Source of the DNA: Odontesthes bonariensis | Lineage: Eukaryota > Chordata > Actinopteri > Atheriniformes > Atherinopsidae | Direction of reading: 5' to 3' | DNA length: 64,000 bases | Assembly: GCF_027942865.1 (NCBI RefSeq) | Contig: NC_134526.1 | Span: 18,643,784-18,707,783 of the forward strand | Shown here: in pieces, positions 1-12,800 of the stretch | Layout: the number at the start of each line of letters is the position of its first letter | Numbering within the stretch: position 1 is the first letter of the stretch | Program-made: the position numbers and the translations under genes | Notes under the pieces: model-generated | Seen by the model: only the letters and a program-made list of their open reading frames with translations | What the model was told of the DNA's origin: nothing | The model's database searches: none

Positions 1-468
1 TTTTTTCATATAGGTTTTCCTTTCTGTGTTTCTTATCATTGAAGTTGTTTTTTCTTTGTTTCGTTTGATTTGGTTGCCTAAGTATTTTCCACATTTATTG
101 CTATGTTCAAATTGTTCGCCTCTAAGCCTTTGGAGGAGAAATATTGTTCTTTCGTTTAATCTGTAATCCTGCAGCTCATTTGAAATCGGTTTGTTTGGAT
201 TACGGTAGTTGTGTCGGATTAGCTGTTCCTTTTCATTTTCTCTTTCTTATTCTTGTGTATGGAGTAAGAGATGATTTTTCTCTTTATTACCCCTATTTTT
301 GTGTCCCAAAGAAGTGAAGGTGTTGACTCTGGGCAATCATTCAATTCAAGAAAGGATGCCCACTCTTTTTTTATGTATATGTCAAAGTTAGGATATTTAA
401 GAAGGGAGGTATTAAATGGCCACCTGGTAATTGTTTTATGAGGGGGATTGATGTTTCAGGTAAGGATC
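1..468. other. AT-rich non-coding stretch
   Basis: T-rich sequence with no supported gene. The open frames are short and show no recognisable motif. I see no terminal inverted repeat or tandem array here. Confidence 0.5.
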
Positions 469-1294
469 TAGTGATGGGTCATGCGCACAAGCATCGGCTT
501 TGAGAGCCGGCTCTTTGTAGTGAATCAGAAGAGCCGGCTTGCATCAAGTGAGAGCCGACTCCAAGTTTTTTACCATTCGCTGCTTAGGTTTCACTTTCAG
601 TGCTCAGTCCCAGCTCTGACAGAGCTTTGTTATGATTGGCCAGCATGGCGACCAGCATGCGGTATTCACGTGAGAATTAAGGAGTTTGGTTCTGGTTTTG
701 GTTCTGTTCTGTGGATTTGTTTGAAATTTTTTGGTTCATTTGTCCAATAAAAAAGTTTATTGAGGACATTATTAATGTTAGCTTGAGTTTGGTTGTGTTC
801 TGTGGATTTGTTTGAAGTTTATTTTTAATTTGTGCAATAAAAAAGTTCAATTGAGGACATTATTAATGTTAGCTTGAGTTTGGTTCTGTTCTGTGGATGT
901 GTTTGAAGTTTATTGTTAATTTGAGCAATAAAAAAGTTTAATTGAGGACATTATTAATGTTAGCTTGAGTTTGGTTCTGTTCTGTGGATGTGTTTGAAGT
1001 TTATTGTTAATTTGTGCAATAAAAAAGTTTAATTGAAATTAACAAATATAAAAGTTGTTTTGTCACAGAATAAATGCAAAGAATTAGGCAATTATAAGGT
1101 CTCTCATAAAAACACTGAAAGCAAAAGGGTTTTCAACACATAAACCATGATTTTTTTTTGCAAAGTTAAGGTAAAATAAAGGCTACAAAAGATCCTAAAT
1201 AAAGAGCCGTTCGGGAGTCGAAAGAGCCGGCTCTTCTTTGGGAGCCGAGTCAAAAGAGCCGGCTCTCGGAAAAGAGCCAAACTTCCCATCAATA
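469..1294. mobile_element. Possible hAT-like non-autonomous element with GAGCCGGCTC palindromes
   Basis: Both ends carry clusters of the palindrome GAGCCGGCTC and its variants: 504-560 on the left, 1200-1276 on the right. The flanks read TAGTGATGGG at 469-478 and, as reverse complement at 1285-1294, TATTGATGGG. Short TIRs of this kind with subterminal palindromic repeats are typical of hAT elements. No matching 8-bp target duplication is visible, so the borders are approximate and the family is an inference. The middle holds a 91-bp tandem array (separate entry) and no transposase. Confidence 0.35.
691..1037. repeat. Tandem repeat, period 91 bp, about 3.8 copies
   Basis: The word gttctgttct (or gttgtgttct) recurs at 701, 792, 883 and 974, exactly 91 bases apart each time. 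Each unit includes GAGGACATTATTAATG and a CAATAAAAAAG block, so each contains an AATAAA hexamer. The copies differ at only a few bases, which suggests recent expansion. The first copy is partial and diverged. Confidence 0.9.
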
Positions 1295-2375
1295 ACTTGT
1301 ATGGTGTATTTCTGTATTTGATATTTTAGAAAAGATTGAGTTATTGGTGAGAAAGAAGTCGCTATGGGAGAAGGAGTATTGAACTTTTGAGAAAAAAAGA
1401 GAATGGATGGATGTTTTAGACGCCAATCACCGAAATCATTCATATGCTGTTTAATTATTTCTGTGGATTGTGAGTTATGCTGTTGGATCTGTCTGGTGAT
1501 GGGTTGATAACTGTATTAAAATCTCCTCCAGTGACTATTGGAGAATCACATAAAGTAGAAATTGAATCAAAGAAGTTATGCAAGAAGGATATGTCATCAT
1601 TATTTGGGCCATTAACGGATGTGAGTAATTGGTTTGTTGTTTATTGTTATATTATTTATGATAAATGTGCCTTCCGAATCAGTGATGGTGCTATTATGCG
1701 TGAAAACAATAGACTTGTGTTGTAATATAGCTTCAATTGAAATGAGCAGAGAATGTATGGTTAAAGTCTTCTTGTATCAGCTTTGAGTTTATTCATGTGA
1801 CTCAAAACTCTGAGTATCTTTGACTGTGTGCCAATTCCAAGTAACAAACCTTCAGGATGTCATGATGGGAGACTGCTATTCGCCTGATCTGTGAAAAAAA
1901 AAAAAAAAAAAAGTTGCTGTCGAATTAGTGTTTGTCCATGTATGAATGCGTGTGTTTGTGTGTCCGAAAGTGTGTGTGTTTGATGCGGGAATTAAGGTAA
2001 AGGATGCTGGAAATGAAAGTAGTTCAGGAAAGAGAGAAAGATAAGGACAGGACAGGGTGCGTGGGAGTGAAAGTAGACAATAACAGTGACAAAGAGAGCA
2101 ATAAGGGAGAATGAAGGGAAAAATATACACAACTGCAAATGACATGGCAAGACCAAGGGGCTTTTAAATATTTACATATACACAAATTCATATTTGCCAA
2201 TCCATATCAGTTAAGTAAAGGTAGTGATGATAAGGGAAATTCAGAATAGCCTGGGGGTTATTTTCACATCTCGGAAAAGGTTTGCAATCATTGTACAGTT
2301 TGTCAACAGTAATTTTTTTCCCCGCTTCTTTTATGTTCCGTCATCTGATCTGATATTATTATATCCTGTGTCTGT
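1295..2375. other. Non-coding stretch, no gene recognised
   Basis: An 82-codon open frame on + (1477-1725) has no family I recognise and no splice context, so I do not call it a gene. A poly-A run lies near 1892-1910. Purine-rich sequence follows to about 2130. Confidence 0.4.
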
Positions 2376-2991
2376 CTAATACGTCTTGTGGGAATTGATC
2401 GGTGATGCCGTAATCGGTTCCTCTGAGGTGTCTGCCGTGATGCCGTGCAAGTTTTTTCTGTTTATCGTGTTCGAATTTTGCAAAGCTAGGTCGTGGGTGC
2501 TTGTTTGTTGGGTTTGTTTCTGTCCGATGCGGTGTACTTGGTGGAAAGCGAACTTGTGAACAGTGATTTGGAGGTGAGTGGTCATAAATTCTTTGATTAA
2601 CTGTTCATCGTTTTCATTGGGTGTTGTCTCTGCGAGTATGGATAAAAACAAGGTTGTCTCATGCAGCGTGTTTGTAAGTCAAGTATTGTTTCTTACGTTA
2701 CCTTGTTTTTCTTTAATGACGGAGGTGAGTTGGTCTGTAAACGTGGAGACTGAGTTTTGGAGTGATTTGAATTCCTGCGGACATTTGTTCTAGGCTAAAG
2801 TCCATACTGTCACGGAGCTGTTGACGTTCTTTATGAAGCACTTTGACTAGAGCGATTCTTAAGTCAAGTTCAGAAAGGTTTTTGTTTGTGGCAATTAAAA
2901 TGAGAGTTTTGGGGAGAGATGGACTAACGGGATCTCTTACTGGTTGGTGTGGAGATGTTGTTTCTGGGCCCTCGTTAATGTATGATTCCAA
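2376..2991 (-). pseudogene. L1-like LINE ORF1 relic
   Basis: The minus strand has two frames that read as pieces of an L1-type ORF1 protein. The 2713-2991 frame holds a charged helical segment (DSMDFSLEQMSAGIQ). The 2376-2651 frame holds ENDEQLIKEFMTTHLQI followed by FAFHQVHRIGQK, matching the conserved region of fish L1-like ORF1 proteins (RNA-binding and C-terminal part). After QKQTQQ the reading is out of frame, and the two parts lie in different frames, so the copy is dead. No reverse transcriptase is attached. The alternative, a host gene with a similar motif, is unlikely given the frameshifts and lack of splice sites. Confidence 0.5.
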
Positions 2992-3151
2992 ATCATCCAG
3001 GATGGAGATTTACCGAGATTTGCATCGCGTTTTTAAAGCCAATATGTAAATCACATGTATGAAACTGTTTAGTCAAAACAGACCAATCGTGATGTAGGAA
3101 ACACAATTTGACCCCCAAGTGTCTATATTTCGGCAGAAGGAGGGGATGCGC

Positions 3152-3685
3152 TAGCCTGGGTGCCAGCCGAACTTAGCCCCGCCCATAAAAGTTTTGGTCG
3201 GGAAGTTCGGTCTGGCTCTGCTCAGTTGGGAAATCATTATGCCCGACCAAGAATCGGTCGACCCAATCAGATTGCCAGGGCAGGCTTTATACGATAATGG
3301 ACAGATGATCAACAGGGACATTATCGAGTACGTCACTAAAGAGCTGAACACGGCTGCTGCTGGAGAGCTGGGGTGTGCAGATTCTGCCATCGAGTCTGTT
3401 CTACAGGATCTCCACATTGCATTCATTTTGAAAGACGAACAGAGGAACGCGATAAAGGCTTTTATCGATAGAAAAGATGTTTTTGCCGTCTTTCCTACAA
3501 CAAGTGTGTGTTGCTTAATCTACGTCACATACTACGTTGCTCTGATTGGTTGTAGGTCTATCCAATTGAGCGAAGAGGCATTTTTTCTCCTGGTTCGGTT
3601 GAAACACGCCCCATACTCAAATCTCTATTGAGCGGTATCAGACTCACATTCTGACTAGAATCGTGAGTATGACGTAGTCAGGCTA
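3152..3685. mobile_element. 534-bp transposable element with 9-bp target duplication
   Basis: The element starts TAGCCTG (3152-3158) and ends CAGGCTA (3679-3685), a 7-bp terminal inverted repeat. It is flanked on both sides by GGGATGCGC (3143-3151 and 3686-3694), a perfect 9-bp target site duplication. Near the right end is an imperfect hairpin: ACTCACATTCT, a 4-base loop, then AGAATCGTGAGT. A helicase-like fragment lies inside (separate entry). A 9-bp duplication fits Mutator-like and a few other DNA transposon superfamilies; the short TIR does not settle which. Insertion is well supported, family is not. Confidence 0.65.
3194..3631 (+). pseudogene. RecQ-like helicase fragment inside the 534-bp element
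   Basis: The 145-codon frame includes SVLQDLHIAFILKDEQRNA followed by IDRKDVFAVFPTT. This resembles the start of RecQ/DEAD-like helicase cores, where an LK-x-EQ segment precedes KDVF-x-x-x-PTG-x-GKS. The frame reaches PTT and then departs into VCCLIYVTYYV, so the Walker A lysine is missing and no helicase motif follows. It lies entirely within an element bordered by TIRs and a target duplication, so it is probably the remnant of a helicase encoded by the autonomous parent or captured from a host gene. The + orientation is clear, the start codon arbitrary. Confidence 0.4.
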
Positions 3686-3694
3686 GGGATGCGC

Positions 3695-6600
3695 TACTCT
3701 GCAGTGGAAATTTTTATGGGTATTCTAAATTAATACTACCACTAATAAAAGTCACGAGAGTGTGGGTAATTGTGGAGACTGCAAACTGACTCGAAAAAAA
3801 ATGAACAAACTGATAAAGAAAGCCAGCTCTGTGCTGGAAACTGCTATGGATCCCCTGGAGCAGAATGTGCAAAGAGGAATGCTCCTGGGATGATAAACAT
3901 AAAGAACAATACTGCACATATCACAACACAGCGATTACACAATAAGATGTGTTCAGGGCTTCTTCAGCTCTACTGCAACACATAACAGCACCAACAACCA
4001 TATGTAATGGCTTTTCATTTAGAAAATGAAAAAGAGAAATTACTGCAACATTGTAATTTCCCTTTTAGATTAATGAAGTACTTTTTATTTTATTTCATGA
4101 AAGCCACAGTAAATAATAATCAAGAGATCTTGTGGGAAACACATTACACATATTTGAATTTCTTTGCTTAAATAATGTTAAAAGACTGAGAACTACTTTG
4201 TTTTGAAGTGTGGGGTTAGACTAGGAAAAAGTTTTTCATGTTGAGAATTTTTTTGGGTGAGTCAAGACGATGCTGCTCCTCGCATTTTAAGTCTAGAAAC
4301 TGCTCCCTAAAATGGATTTGGCCTGACCAAGCCAACCATGTCACCCAGCTTGGTATCTGACAACTATTGCTAGCTGTTGCTTTGTCACAGAAATGCCTCT
4401 GCCCTGAATGCCAGAATTTGAAAATGAACTTGAGCTGCTATTTCATATTGCCTAAATATAATGACATGAGATAGAAGTTGATTCATTTTGTGATTTTGAG
4501 CCAAAGCATGAGGATGAACAAAAATATTAGTATATTTCAAGCAATTGATTTTACCGTGCACTTCCCAAAGTCAAAACTCTTGCAGTTTGTTTGGCTTATT
4601 TTGCACTTTGGTTTCTTAGATTTTAATGCTAATTTATCTTTTTTTATCTTAAATTTGTTTCTTTTAATTTTTTTATCTGTAATAGAGTTTTTTAGGGTTG
4701 ATGCAATACTCATCTTAGGTTTAGACTCCATCTGTGTCTGGCATGACATGTCCTGGTGTGCTGACTCTTGTCAGCACTGTAAAACTGGATGAACTACATG
4801 AAATATTGAAATGAGATGTAGGTACAGCGGTACAGACAACAACGGATTGAGGGGATCTTCCGAGGATTTTTGGAAGGTTTTGCTCCCTTCTCAGCTGGTT
4901 ACAGCATCAACGTATCAAAAATTATCGTGATCATTTTGATAACTTGTTCAGCTGTGGTTTGATACTGAAATACTGATAATGGTATTTCTAAAAAGTCATT
5001 TCGCACTTTAAGAAAACTTAAGTTAACACAGTTTAAACAAATAAAAGCTGTAAGCTCCTGGAACTGGAAGCTTTCAGAAAATTGCAATGAAGACATTTTA
5101 TTGACTTGGTATAATTTATCACTTGCGAGCTAAAGACCTAAATGTTTTTGTTTTTCTCTCCATTTTGCACCGCCATGTAAAAAACACATATAGATTTCGT
5201 TATATCGTATTAATCATCACAGATACATCCCCTTTTACACGCTGTTGTTTACAACAGGAAGCAGCGAGGAAATCATGGTGAGAGCAGTTGCACACACGTA
5301 TTAATTTAACAACTGCCATCTTCATACATAAGAATAGAAAAGGAGAAAGGCTAAGCCTAACACTCTCCCGATTAGTGTCAAGTTTTTCTATTCTAATCAC
5401 AGTTAATGGCATGGCATAATCATATCAGTACTAACCTTTAAATCAGGATGTTTTTTCCTGCTACTACATTTTTATTTTTACAAACAGTGAGTAAGGTATT
5501 AGTTGAAATGGGGGAGTGGCACAAAGGTTTCTGATGGACACTGTTGGTTTACATTGGAGTCAGATTCTGCTGGTTTAGTGCATTACACCTTTAATCGTCT
5601 GGTTTGGCTGGGTGGTGGATAACAGATTTTTTCTGTGACGTGACAAACTCGTGTCTATTTCCATGTTATTCAAAGTTTGCGTTCTGCTGGTTTCCAGTGA
5701 GCCAAGCTCAGAGGTGCCTCTCGGATCAATGACAATCAGCCCTAGTCCAAAGAGTTCTGCACACTTTGGGTTTAAATTTAGGAACTGTTCCACACGTGAA
5801 GTGCATTGAGGGAGATAAAATATCAAAACGTTTTGAGAGTACATAGCCTGATGACCCATGGTTATGAATAAGTGAGTGACATATACACAAGATTGATTAC
5901 ATTTGGTACTAACCCAGGAAAGCATGTTTTTAAAAGGCTAAATTACAGCTTGGCGTCCCCACATCGAGAAACTTTACTCAGACCAAAGATGTAAAACTAA
6001 TCCATAATGTTTCCATCTAAATTTCATCATCCAACAATACAGAGGGTGGTTGTTGTCTGTCGCTCCCAAACAAGCCAGTATGGTTGTGTGTTTCCTAACT
6101 TTTCTCAATGGAATTCTCAATAATGGATGGGCACCATGCCAGAATCCTCTCTCAGCTTCCACTGTGTACTTTGAAAAGACGAAATGCTGCATATACAAGA
6201 CACATAAATATCTGAAAAAGTCAAACATGTTGAGATTGCTCATGCAACTTCAGTCAGACATAAACAGAGGGACTCAGAGGGACTTGAAGCTGGTTCGTTA
6301 GGATCACATCTACCAACAAGTTTATGTTGTGGGTTTGGTTGGTCTGTTTGTTAGTAAGGTTACTCAGAAAGTTATTGACGCAGCTTTGCAAAAGAACGTT
6401 TGCTGATGAGAGGAATGGACCAACTTAAATCCATTAGCTCCTAATGCTCATCTTTATCTTCAATGTTTTGTCTTTCTTTTACAAATGAACACTTGGTGGA
6501 GCTGTTCAGTAGCCTGCCTTTGTTGCCAAAATGTCTTGAGTTGAGACACGCGCAGCAGTTTACATCTTAAAATTTTACTCTCACTCTGTACGTTGTGTGT

Positions 6601-7670
6601 CTCTCTTCTCTCCAGTCCTGCTCTCCTTCACCCACTCATAATCAAATCAAAGTGAAACAGCTGCTGACACAATAAAAAGGTCTGAAATGAATCAGTCACA
6701 AATGGCCTTACTCATAGTCAGGTGCGGTCAGCAGTTTCATAGCCTCCACGTGCTCTACCGGGTCGGTTACACAAATGGGTAAAACAGAAAATGTACGCAG
6801 ATTTTAGAAAATCATAGCCTTCTTGCCGTGGTAGTGGGAGGGAAAGGAGGAGTGATCATAAGCAGATCAACTGTTGTTGGCATGATTGTACAGCGGAAGG
6901 AAGCAAAAAGAGGAGGTAGATAGACGTAGCTGGAGATGGAAGGACGGCCGTGGGCATGCACATTCACGCCATGTTAGTTCCACATCATGTTGTGTCAAAA
7001 CCACATGAAGCACTTCATTTGCGTGCCGTCATCTATTAAAGGCAGGCGTGTTTGGAAGGTGTAAACATTTAGCTGTTGGTTGTTTTCAAAATGGCACAAC
7101 TCAGCAGCAGTTGGAGTTTATTTTGTTCTGTCTTAATTTCCTGCTTGTCAACCAAAAATGGTTGTTCAAAGCAGCCCAGGAACATTAAGTAGCCTCATGA
7201 GCAAGAGTCTCATCCTGGTGAAAACCGGAGGACATGCATGTCCTCTCAACTAAGACAATTTAGGAGCAGAAAAGCAAGGAAAGCATTGGCTTCCAATGAC
7301 TGATGATGAATAATTACTTCAGCACCATTCTATGAACATTGGAAATTCTCTGATTAACACTACCACTCATCTATCCCATATGCTGCAGTTTCCACTCTCT
7401 TCTTCACTCTCCAATTTTCTTTGCATGGAGGATATCATTGTGGGTGGGGTGACTTGATGTAATCATGAAAGCCTAATTTATTAATTGTTAAGCTAAAACT
7501 TGTGTTTTTTATATGTAGTCCTAACAATATTCTTATCAATACCTCCCCCTCACCATGTATAAACCTAACAAGAGGAAAAAGTGAAAAGCAGCTGGAATGC
7601 AGTAGGTCAGATGGGAGAAAAACTTGATTCTCTTCCACGACGGTCTTTGGAGCAACGCCAATATCCGTCC
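3695..7670. other. Non-coding stretch, no gene recognised
   Basis: Mostly AT-rich sequence. The longest open frame (5575-5925, minus, 116 codons) has no recognised domain and no supporting splice structure. A second minus frame near 5974-6243 is equally unsupported. I see no RNA gene, CRISPR array or clear TIR pair. Confidence 0.4.
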
Positions 7671-7865
7671 TCACCCTCAACTCAACTCAACTCAACTTTA
7701 TTTATAAAGCCCTTTAAAACAGCCGTGGCTGAAACAAAGTGCTGTACATGAAAAACAACACGAAATATAAGGCATAAAACATAAGAACAATGTAAAAACA
7801 ATAATAAACAATAACAATGTTAAAACAATAAAAATAAATAAATAAAATAAAATAAAAACATCTCC
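7671..7865. repeat. Dispersed fish repeat with CTCAA start and A-rich tail
   Basis: A (CTCAA)n run at about 7676-7695 leads into TTTATTTATAAAGCCCTTTAAAACAGC and then AAAGTGCTGTACATG, a signature common in teleost dispersed repeats (SINE or LINE 3' ends). An A-rich ATAAA-type tail runs to about 7860. The class is inferred from familiarity with fish repeats. Confidence 0.5.
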
Positions 7866-9600
7866 TCCTCAACAGGTAGTTCATACAAGTTGTGCAATAT
7901 CACATCATTTTCACATAATCCGAAATGTAAGCGTGTTACAATTTACCATGGGAAACGTGCATTGTTTTTTGAGCTTTGAAATCGTAGTAATTCTACAATG
8001 GAGCATGCATAACAGGTTGACATAATATTTAGGAATGTTACTAGTCTGAAAGGTAGACATAGGTATTAAATGAGTGTGTGCCCTAAAAAGTGAAGTCATT
8101 TGATGTTTTTTGAGCCTTTATCGTGAAACTGCTAAATTTTACCTGCGCACCGAAGTGGATGTGAGACATTGTGGTGTGAGTACGCTCACTCCATTAATCA
8201 AGGGAACTTGTGTGTACGTAACATAAAAAGCTTCTAACTGCATCTCTGTTGTTTGAAAGGTTTTGGCATGTTATTTCAAGACATTATGAGACTCCACTAC
8301 GTAATGTTGTGTTTAAAAAAGCCACAGTCATTTCAAGTCCTTATCTGGGAACAAACCGAGACAGGAAATTATGCAAAGAATTTGTCACAGAAATTCTGTT
8401 CAGAGCACATCCAGGATGGCGGACAAGGCTTCTGATTTTTTTTGTAATTATGTTTTTTTGTTGCCGTTGCATTAATACATTTGAACCCAGGAGTGGAAAA
8501 AAAATATATCAGAAGAAAACGATCATCAGAAAGCAGACACGCTTCAGTGAAGTTTCTGGACAATGACCTGCTAATGGGCTCAACTGTCAGTTTGACTGTG
8601 GGAGTTTTCTGGGTAAAAGTCCCCACAATATCAACCGTGACGGATTTGGACATTTGTGTTCTCAAGCCGTAATCGTCTAAAAAGATGTCATGGCTGCAGT
8701 TTATGTGTGGCATTGACTATGACACAACACCGTGAAATAAATTCGCACTCAGAGGGGGGATTTTTCGAATTTGCTTGGAGTAAGGGGATGGGATGTTGTC
8801 AGTGTTCCCACTATTTCTTACTTAACCGCACCGATGATAGATGGAAAAGATCAGAAATTAAGAAAGACTGAGCTGATAAAAAATACTATCTGTATGTCCA
8901 CCATCAATTTGTTTGTCTTTCTTTCATGACACCTCTGCCCTTTGTACTGCTGGGTAAAATTAGCCACGGAGTTTCTCATATGGATGAGAAAGAATATGTG
9001 GGAGAAAGAGAAAGAATTGGAGGACAAGAACTGATGTTCAAAGCTTGACAGAAATTGCAGTTGACCCTAGTTTTTGAACGTTTCTTATAAACGGGCTTGC
9101 TTACTGTGTGTGGTGGGCTAAGATGGCTGAACTTAGATACTATGAGCACAGCTTTACCACCAAGAGTGGCTGGTAGGATTTCTGATATGAGATCATAGCT
9201 ATTTAGAGTGCAGTATGTAGGGCAGAAAACAGTTAATCATTTCCATACAAGCTGAGTGACATTATTATATGACAGTGACAGCCCTAACACAGTGACAGTG
9301 TTGGATGTTTTTAAAATAAGCCACTTGACTGCATAGCGACGGAATTGTCAAAAAACGGCTTGATATGTGATACACATATAAGTCCAGCCCATGCATGTGT
9401 TTGCACATAAAAGGCAAAGAGTTCAAAACATAAGGATGGAAAAAGTGGTTTGATTAAAGATTTTACATACTTGCAGTAGTTACTCTATTAGAACGGGTAA
9501 GCTTCTTAGCTGTGGAATAAAAAACAGCGTTTTTCTCAAAATAGGCATTTGAAAAATAACAGCAGGGAGAAATAATGGCCTCACTGCCTGAGATGTACTG
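7866..9600. other. Non-coding stretch, no gene recognised
   Basis: Overlapping open frames at 8249-8566 (+) and 8369-8713 (-) have no recognised motif, and each is probably the shadow of the other or chance. Nothing else stands out. Confidence 0.4.
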
Positions 9601-9830
9601 ATGAAAACAGGAGCAAATGTATCAATACAGACTGTGAGAAATCAGAAAAAAAATGGCAGGTCTGTTGTGTTATGGGACCCTGCTCTACGGAGTGATCAGA
9701 CAAAACTAAAACTGTCAGGAGTCATGGACATGCAGTATAACTGGTGTGATAAGGGCAAGGTCAAGCATGGAGGTGGCCCTCTCCTGTTGTGAGGGGCTTT
9801 CACGCAGGGGTTTCACAGTTAAAGGTAGCT
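9601..9830 (+). pseudogene. Degenerate Tc1-like transposase fragment
   Basis: The frame contains SDQTKLKLSG and then DKGKVKHGGGPLLL, matching the Tc1-family pattern in which the first catalytic Asp sits in SDETK-x-x-LFG and is followed by VKHGGGS-x-x-WGCF. The WGCF equivalent is broken by a stop after PLLL, and neither the second catalytic Asp nor the Glu region is present. It is a short inactive relic with no terminal repeats visible. Confidence 0.5.
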
Positions 9831-12800
9831 GTATGACTGGCATATTTTCTGCACTGGAATTTACCAGGTTACCAATCATCTCTACCAATCGCACTTCTTT
9901 TTCACGAGTGACTTTGTAGCGACTGGCTGTTCATCTGTAAACATCATGCATGGGTTTTTCTATTCTGACAAAAGCCATAATGCAAGGGGTGTGTTGTAGC
10001 AGTGTTTTTCCATCTTTAAGTCTCAATTTCTAAATGCATTTTGCCAGAGGGAGAAGTCTGCCTGCACAATCAGAGACAAGATACTAGAATAAGGACGAGG
10101 AGAATTTAAACTGATAATACAGTAGATGTATTCCTGAGTCAAGCAAATGATTTACTCTAAATAGTAATCATAAAAAAACTTATAAACTTAACATTCCATA
10201 TTAAATTGATTGGTTACAGGTTGCGGATTTAGGCTTTTAAGTTTTCTTCATTTAAATTTTTCGCTACAATCTGTCCAACAGTCATGATTGTAGGTCAACA
10301 ATACATTTGTTAAGTCACAATTCTGTGCTACTAAGTGAGGTTATACAGTCAGTTATCAAAGGATTAAAGGTTAGAGTTGAGTGTCAACTCCACCATGAGT
10401 TTATAATTAGGGGATGGGAGCTGTAATTTACCATATGTTACTTATGTAGTTGTATGCATCCAAACATGGAAACTGGCCAAAAATGAGCCATGTGGTAAAG
10501 GATTAATGAAACCACGTGTCTCTGGCAAATCTGAAACATTAGGGCAATTGTTTGTCACAACTGGATCAGGAACCCAGCAGGAGAAACTTTGGCTCCGTTT
10601 TCAAGCATTTGAGACATTTCTTTGTGCCTGAAAGGATCAAAATTCTGCTTCCACATCCATGTCTTGCAAAGTTATTTTTCCTCCAACAAAAGTTTAATTT
10701 AAGGCACGTGGGTGTTGTGTGTGTAGGCTGTTTTGCCTAAAATGCTCCTGGTAGGGTTGTGAGCTTTTGATGTACTGTACACTATAGATTATGTAGTGTG
10801 ATGCTAAACCCTAACCCTTTTTAATGATAATACAAATATATGTAAATATATATATTATTTATTTTTTCACTTACCAATTGCCTTAGTCCAGACTTGAACA
10901 TTAAAACTTCTCAACAAGTATGCTCACTGTCATCATCAACCCAAGCATGCAGTGGTTCGTTTATGTCGATTAAAACAACAACACCTGGACTTTTTAAGAA
11001 TCATGATCACAGAGAGCTCTTGAATAAGAAACAAAGGAAGAAAGAAAAATGCATCTTCACGCCTCAGAAGACTGTGCCGTCCCCACTCTCAGTGTCTGTC
11101 AATTGCAAAACCTTCTCCTTTCAGTAAAAGAATCCCATTCTTTGTTAGCTCTTTACAAAAAGTCTTGTACTGTGAGGAAATAATCTTTTTTTTTTATTTT
11201 TACTAATTAAAGAGTACGCTAGTCTTTGCCTTCAAAGCATTGTGTCACATGCACTTACAAATTACGCATTCACACACACTTGAGGGTATGGCTGGAGATG
11301 GTAGTATGAACATTTATAGAAAAGAATCCCTTCAGGTGGAGGAGTGTGTAAAGAGTACACTGCACATATGTGTCACTGCGTTTATGTGCAATGTGGTGTG
11401 TTTGGCTCAGGCTTGTGCACATATTAGAAGCCTATGTCTTCTTGTGTTTGGGCCCTAAATTATATCTGTATGATTCAGCTCTGACATGATAACACACCTG
11501 CATGACAAAAAGAGAGAGCGAAGTTTTGGACAATGAATAAGAACAAATTCTCTTCTCTGGCTTTGTTTTATCAGAGGATGTACCACAGTCAATATTATTA
11601 TTGACTGAGGACAGAGGTAGTATTTGTTGGTCTATTGATTGCTTGAAGTAAACAGTTTTCTTTCTTTCTTTCTTTTTTTTTAGAGTTTGGTCTTTCTGGC
11701 TACGGACTCTCAGCCTCGAAACCTGACCAAAAAATCAAGAGGTCTGTCAAACATAAGCTATTCAGATATGAATGAAGATGCCATGCACATAGATGCACAC
11801 ACCGTCAGTGTTTTGTCATATTAGAAAATCAATGGGAGAAGTGAAAGCAGCCAAAAGCTCTGCATGTAGACTGCAGGTTAGGTCTGCAAATCTAATATCT
11901 AATACCCTGGCATAAACCATAAACCACTGTTCTGGCCCGAGTCACGCATAGGTGATTTATCCAGACACAGCCTGGAAATACCTCATCCTACAAGGTAAAC
12001 ATGTGCGAATCTAAATTTTCACTGCAATCATACAGCTGTGTATTATGGGAATTTTGTCACATATGTGAGCTTTGTCATGTCAGTTTTCCTCACCATATGT
12101 GTATTGAATTTTAACAGCCTTAGGTCACCGCTATGTTTTCTTTAACAACGTCCTTAGGGCCCACTGGACACCTCAGTGACCCACCGACCAATCCGAAAAT
12201 ACAAATGTTTTACAAGAAAGTTTCCAGCTAACCCCGGTAGATATCTGAGCAAACCAATAAATGTCTTTCACATAAAGCCATGTTGTTTGTATACATTTGA
12301 CTTACTAATCAATGTTTTCAAGCTCGCATTATTCAACCATCAGTTCAACCTTCTTTTTCTTGTGAATTGAATATTTAGTCTGGAATTATGAATTTATGAA
12401 ATTTATGATAGAAGGTAGTTCCTTTTGGTGAGTACAGCAATTAACACAACACTATTATGTAATAAAAAAGTAACAAAGTAGACAATGAAAAAAATGAGAT
12501 TAGATTTGGATTGTGAACATCTTGGCAAAGAGATTTCAATTATCAGTTTCTGTTGGCCATGGCCTTAACTATAAAACAAACAGATGCTTTAGCAGAACAC
12601 AGCAGCGTGTATTCATCGAGCTGTAAATACACACAGGCACACACACTGCCAGTAGATGTACAGCGTTGACTCTCGCAGATGCAGAGTGGGCTACAGCTAA
12701 AATATTCATACCCAGATCTTAGTAGTCAGTTCAAAGAGAAGGAAGGAGAAAAAGAGCAATAGATAAAGAGTAGGAAAGGAAGGCTACAAGAGAGAAGGCA

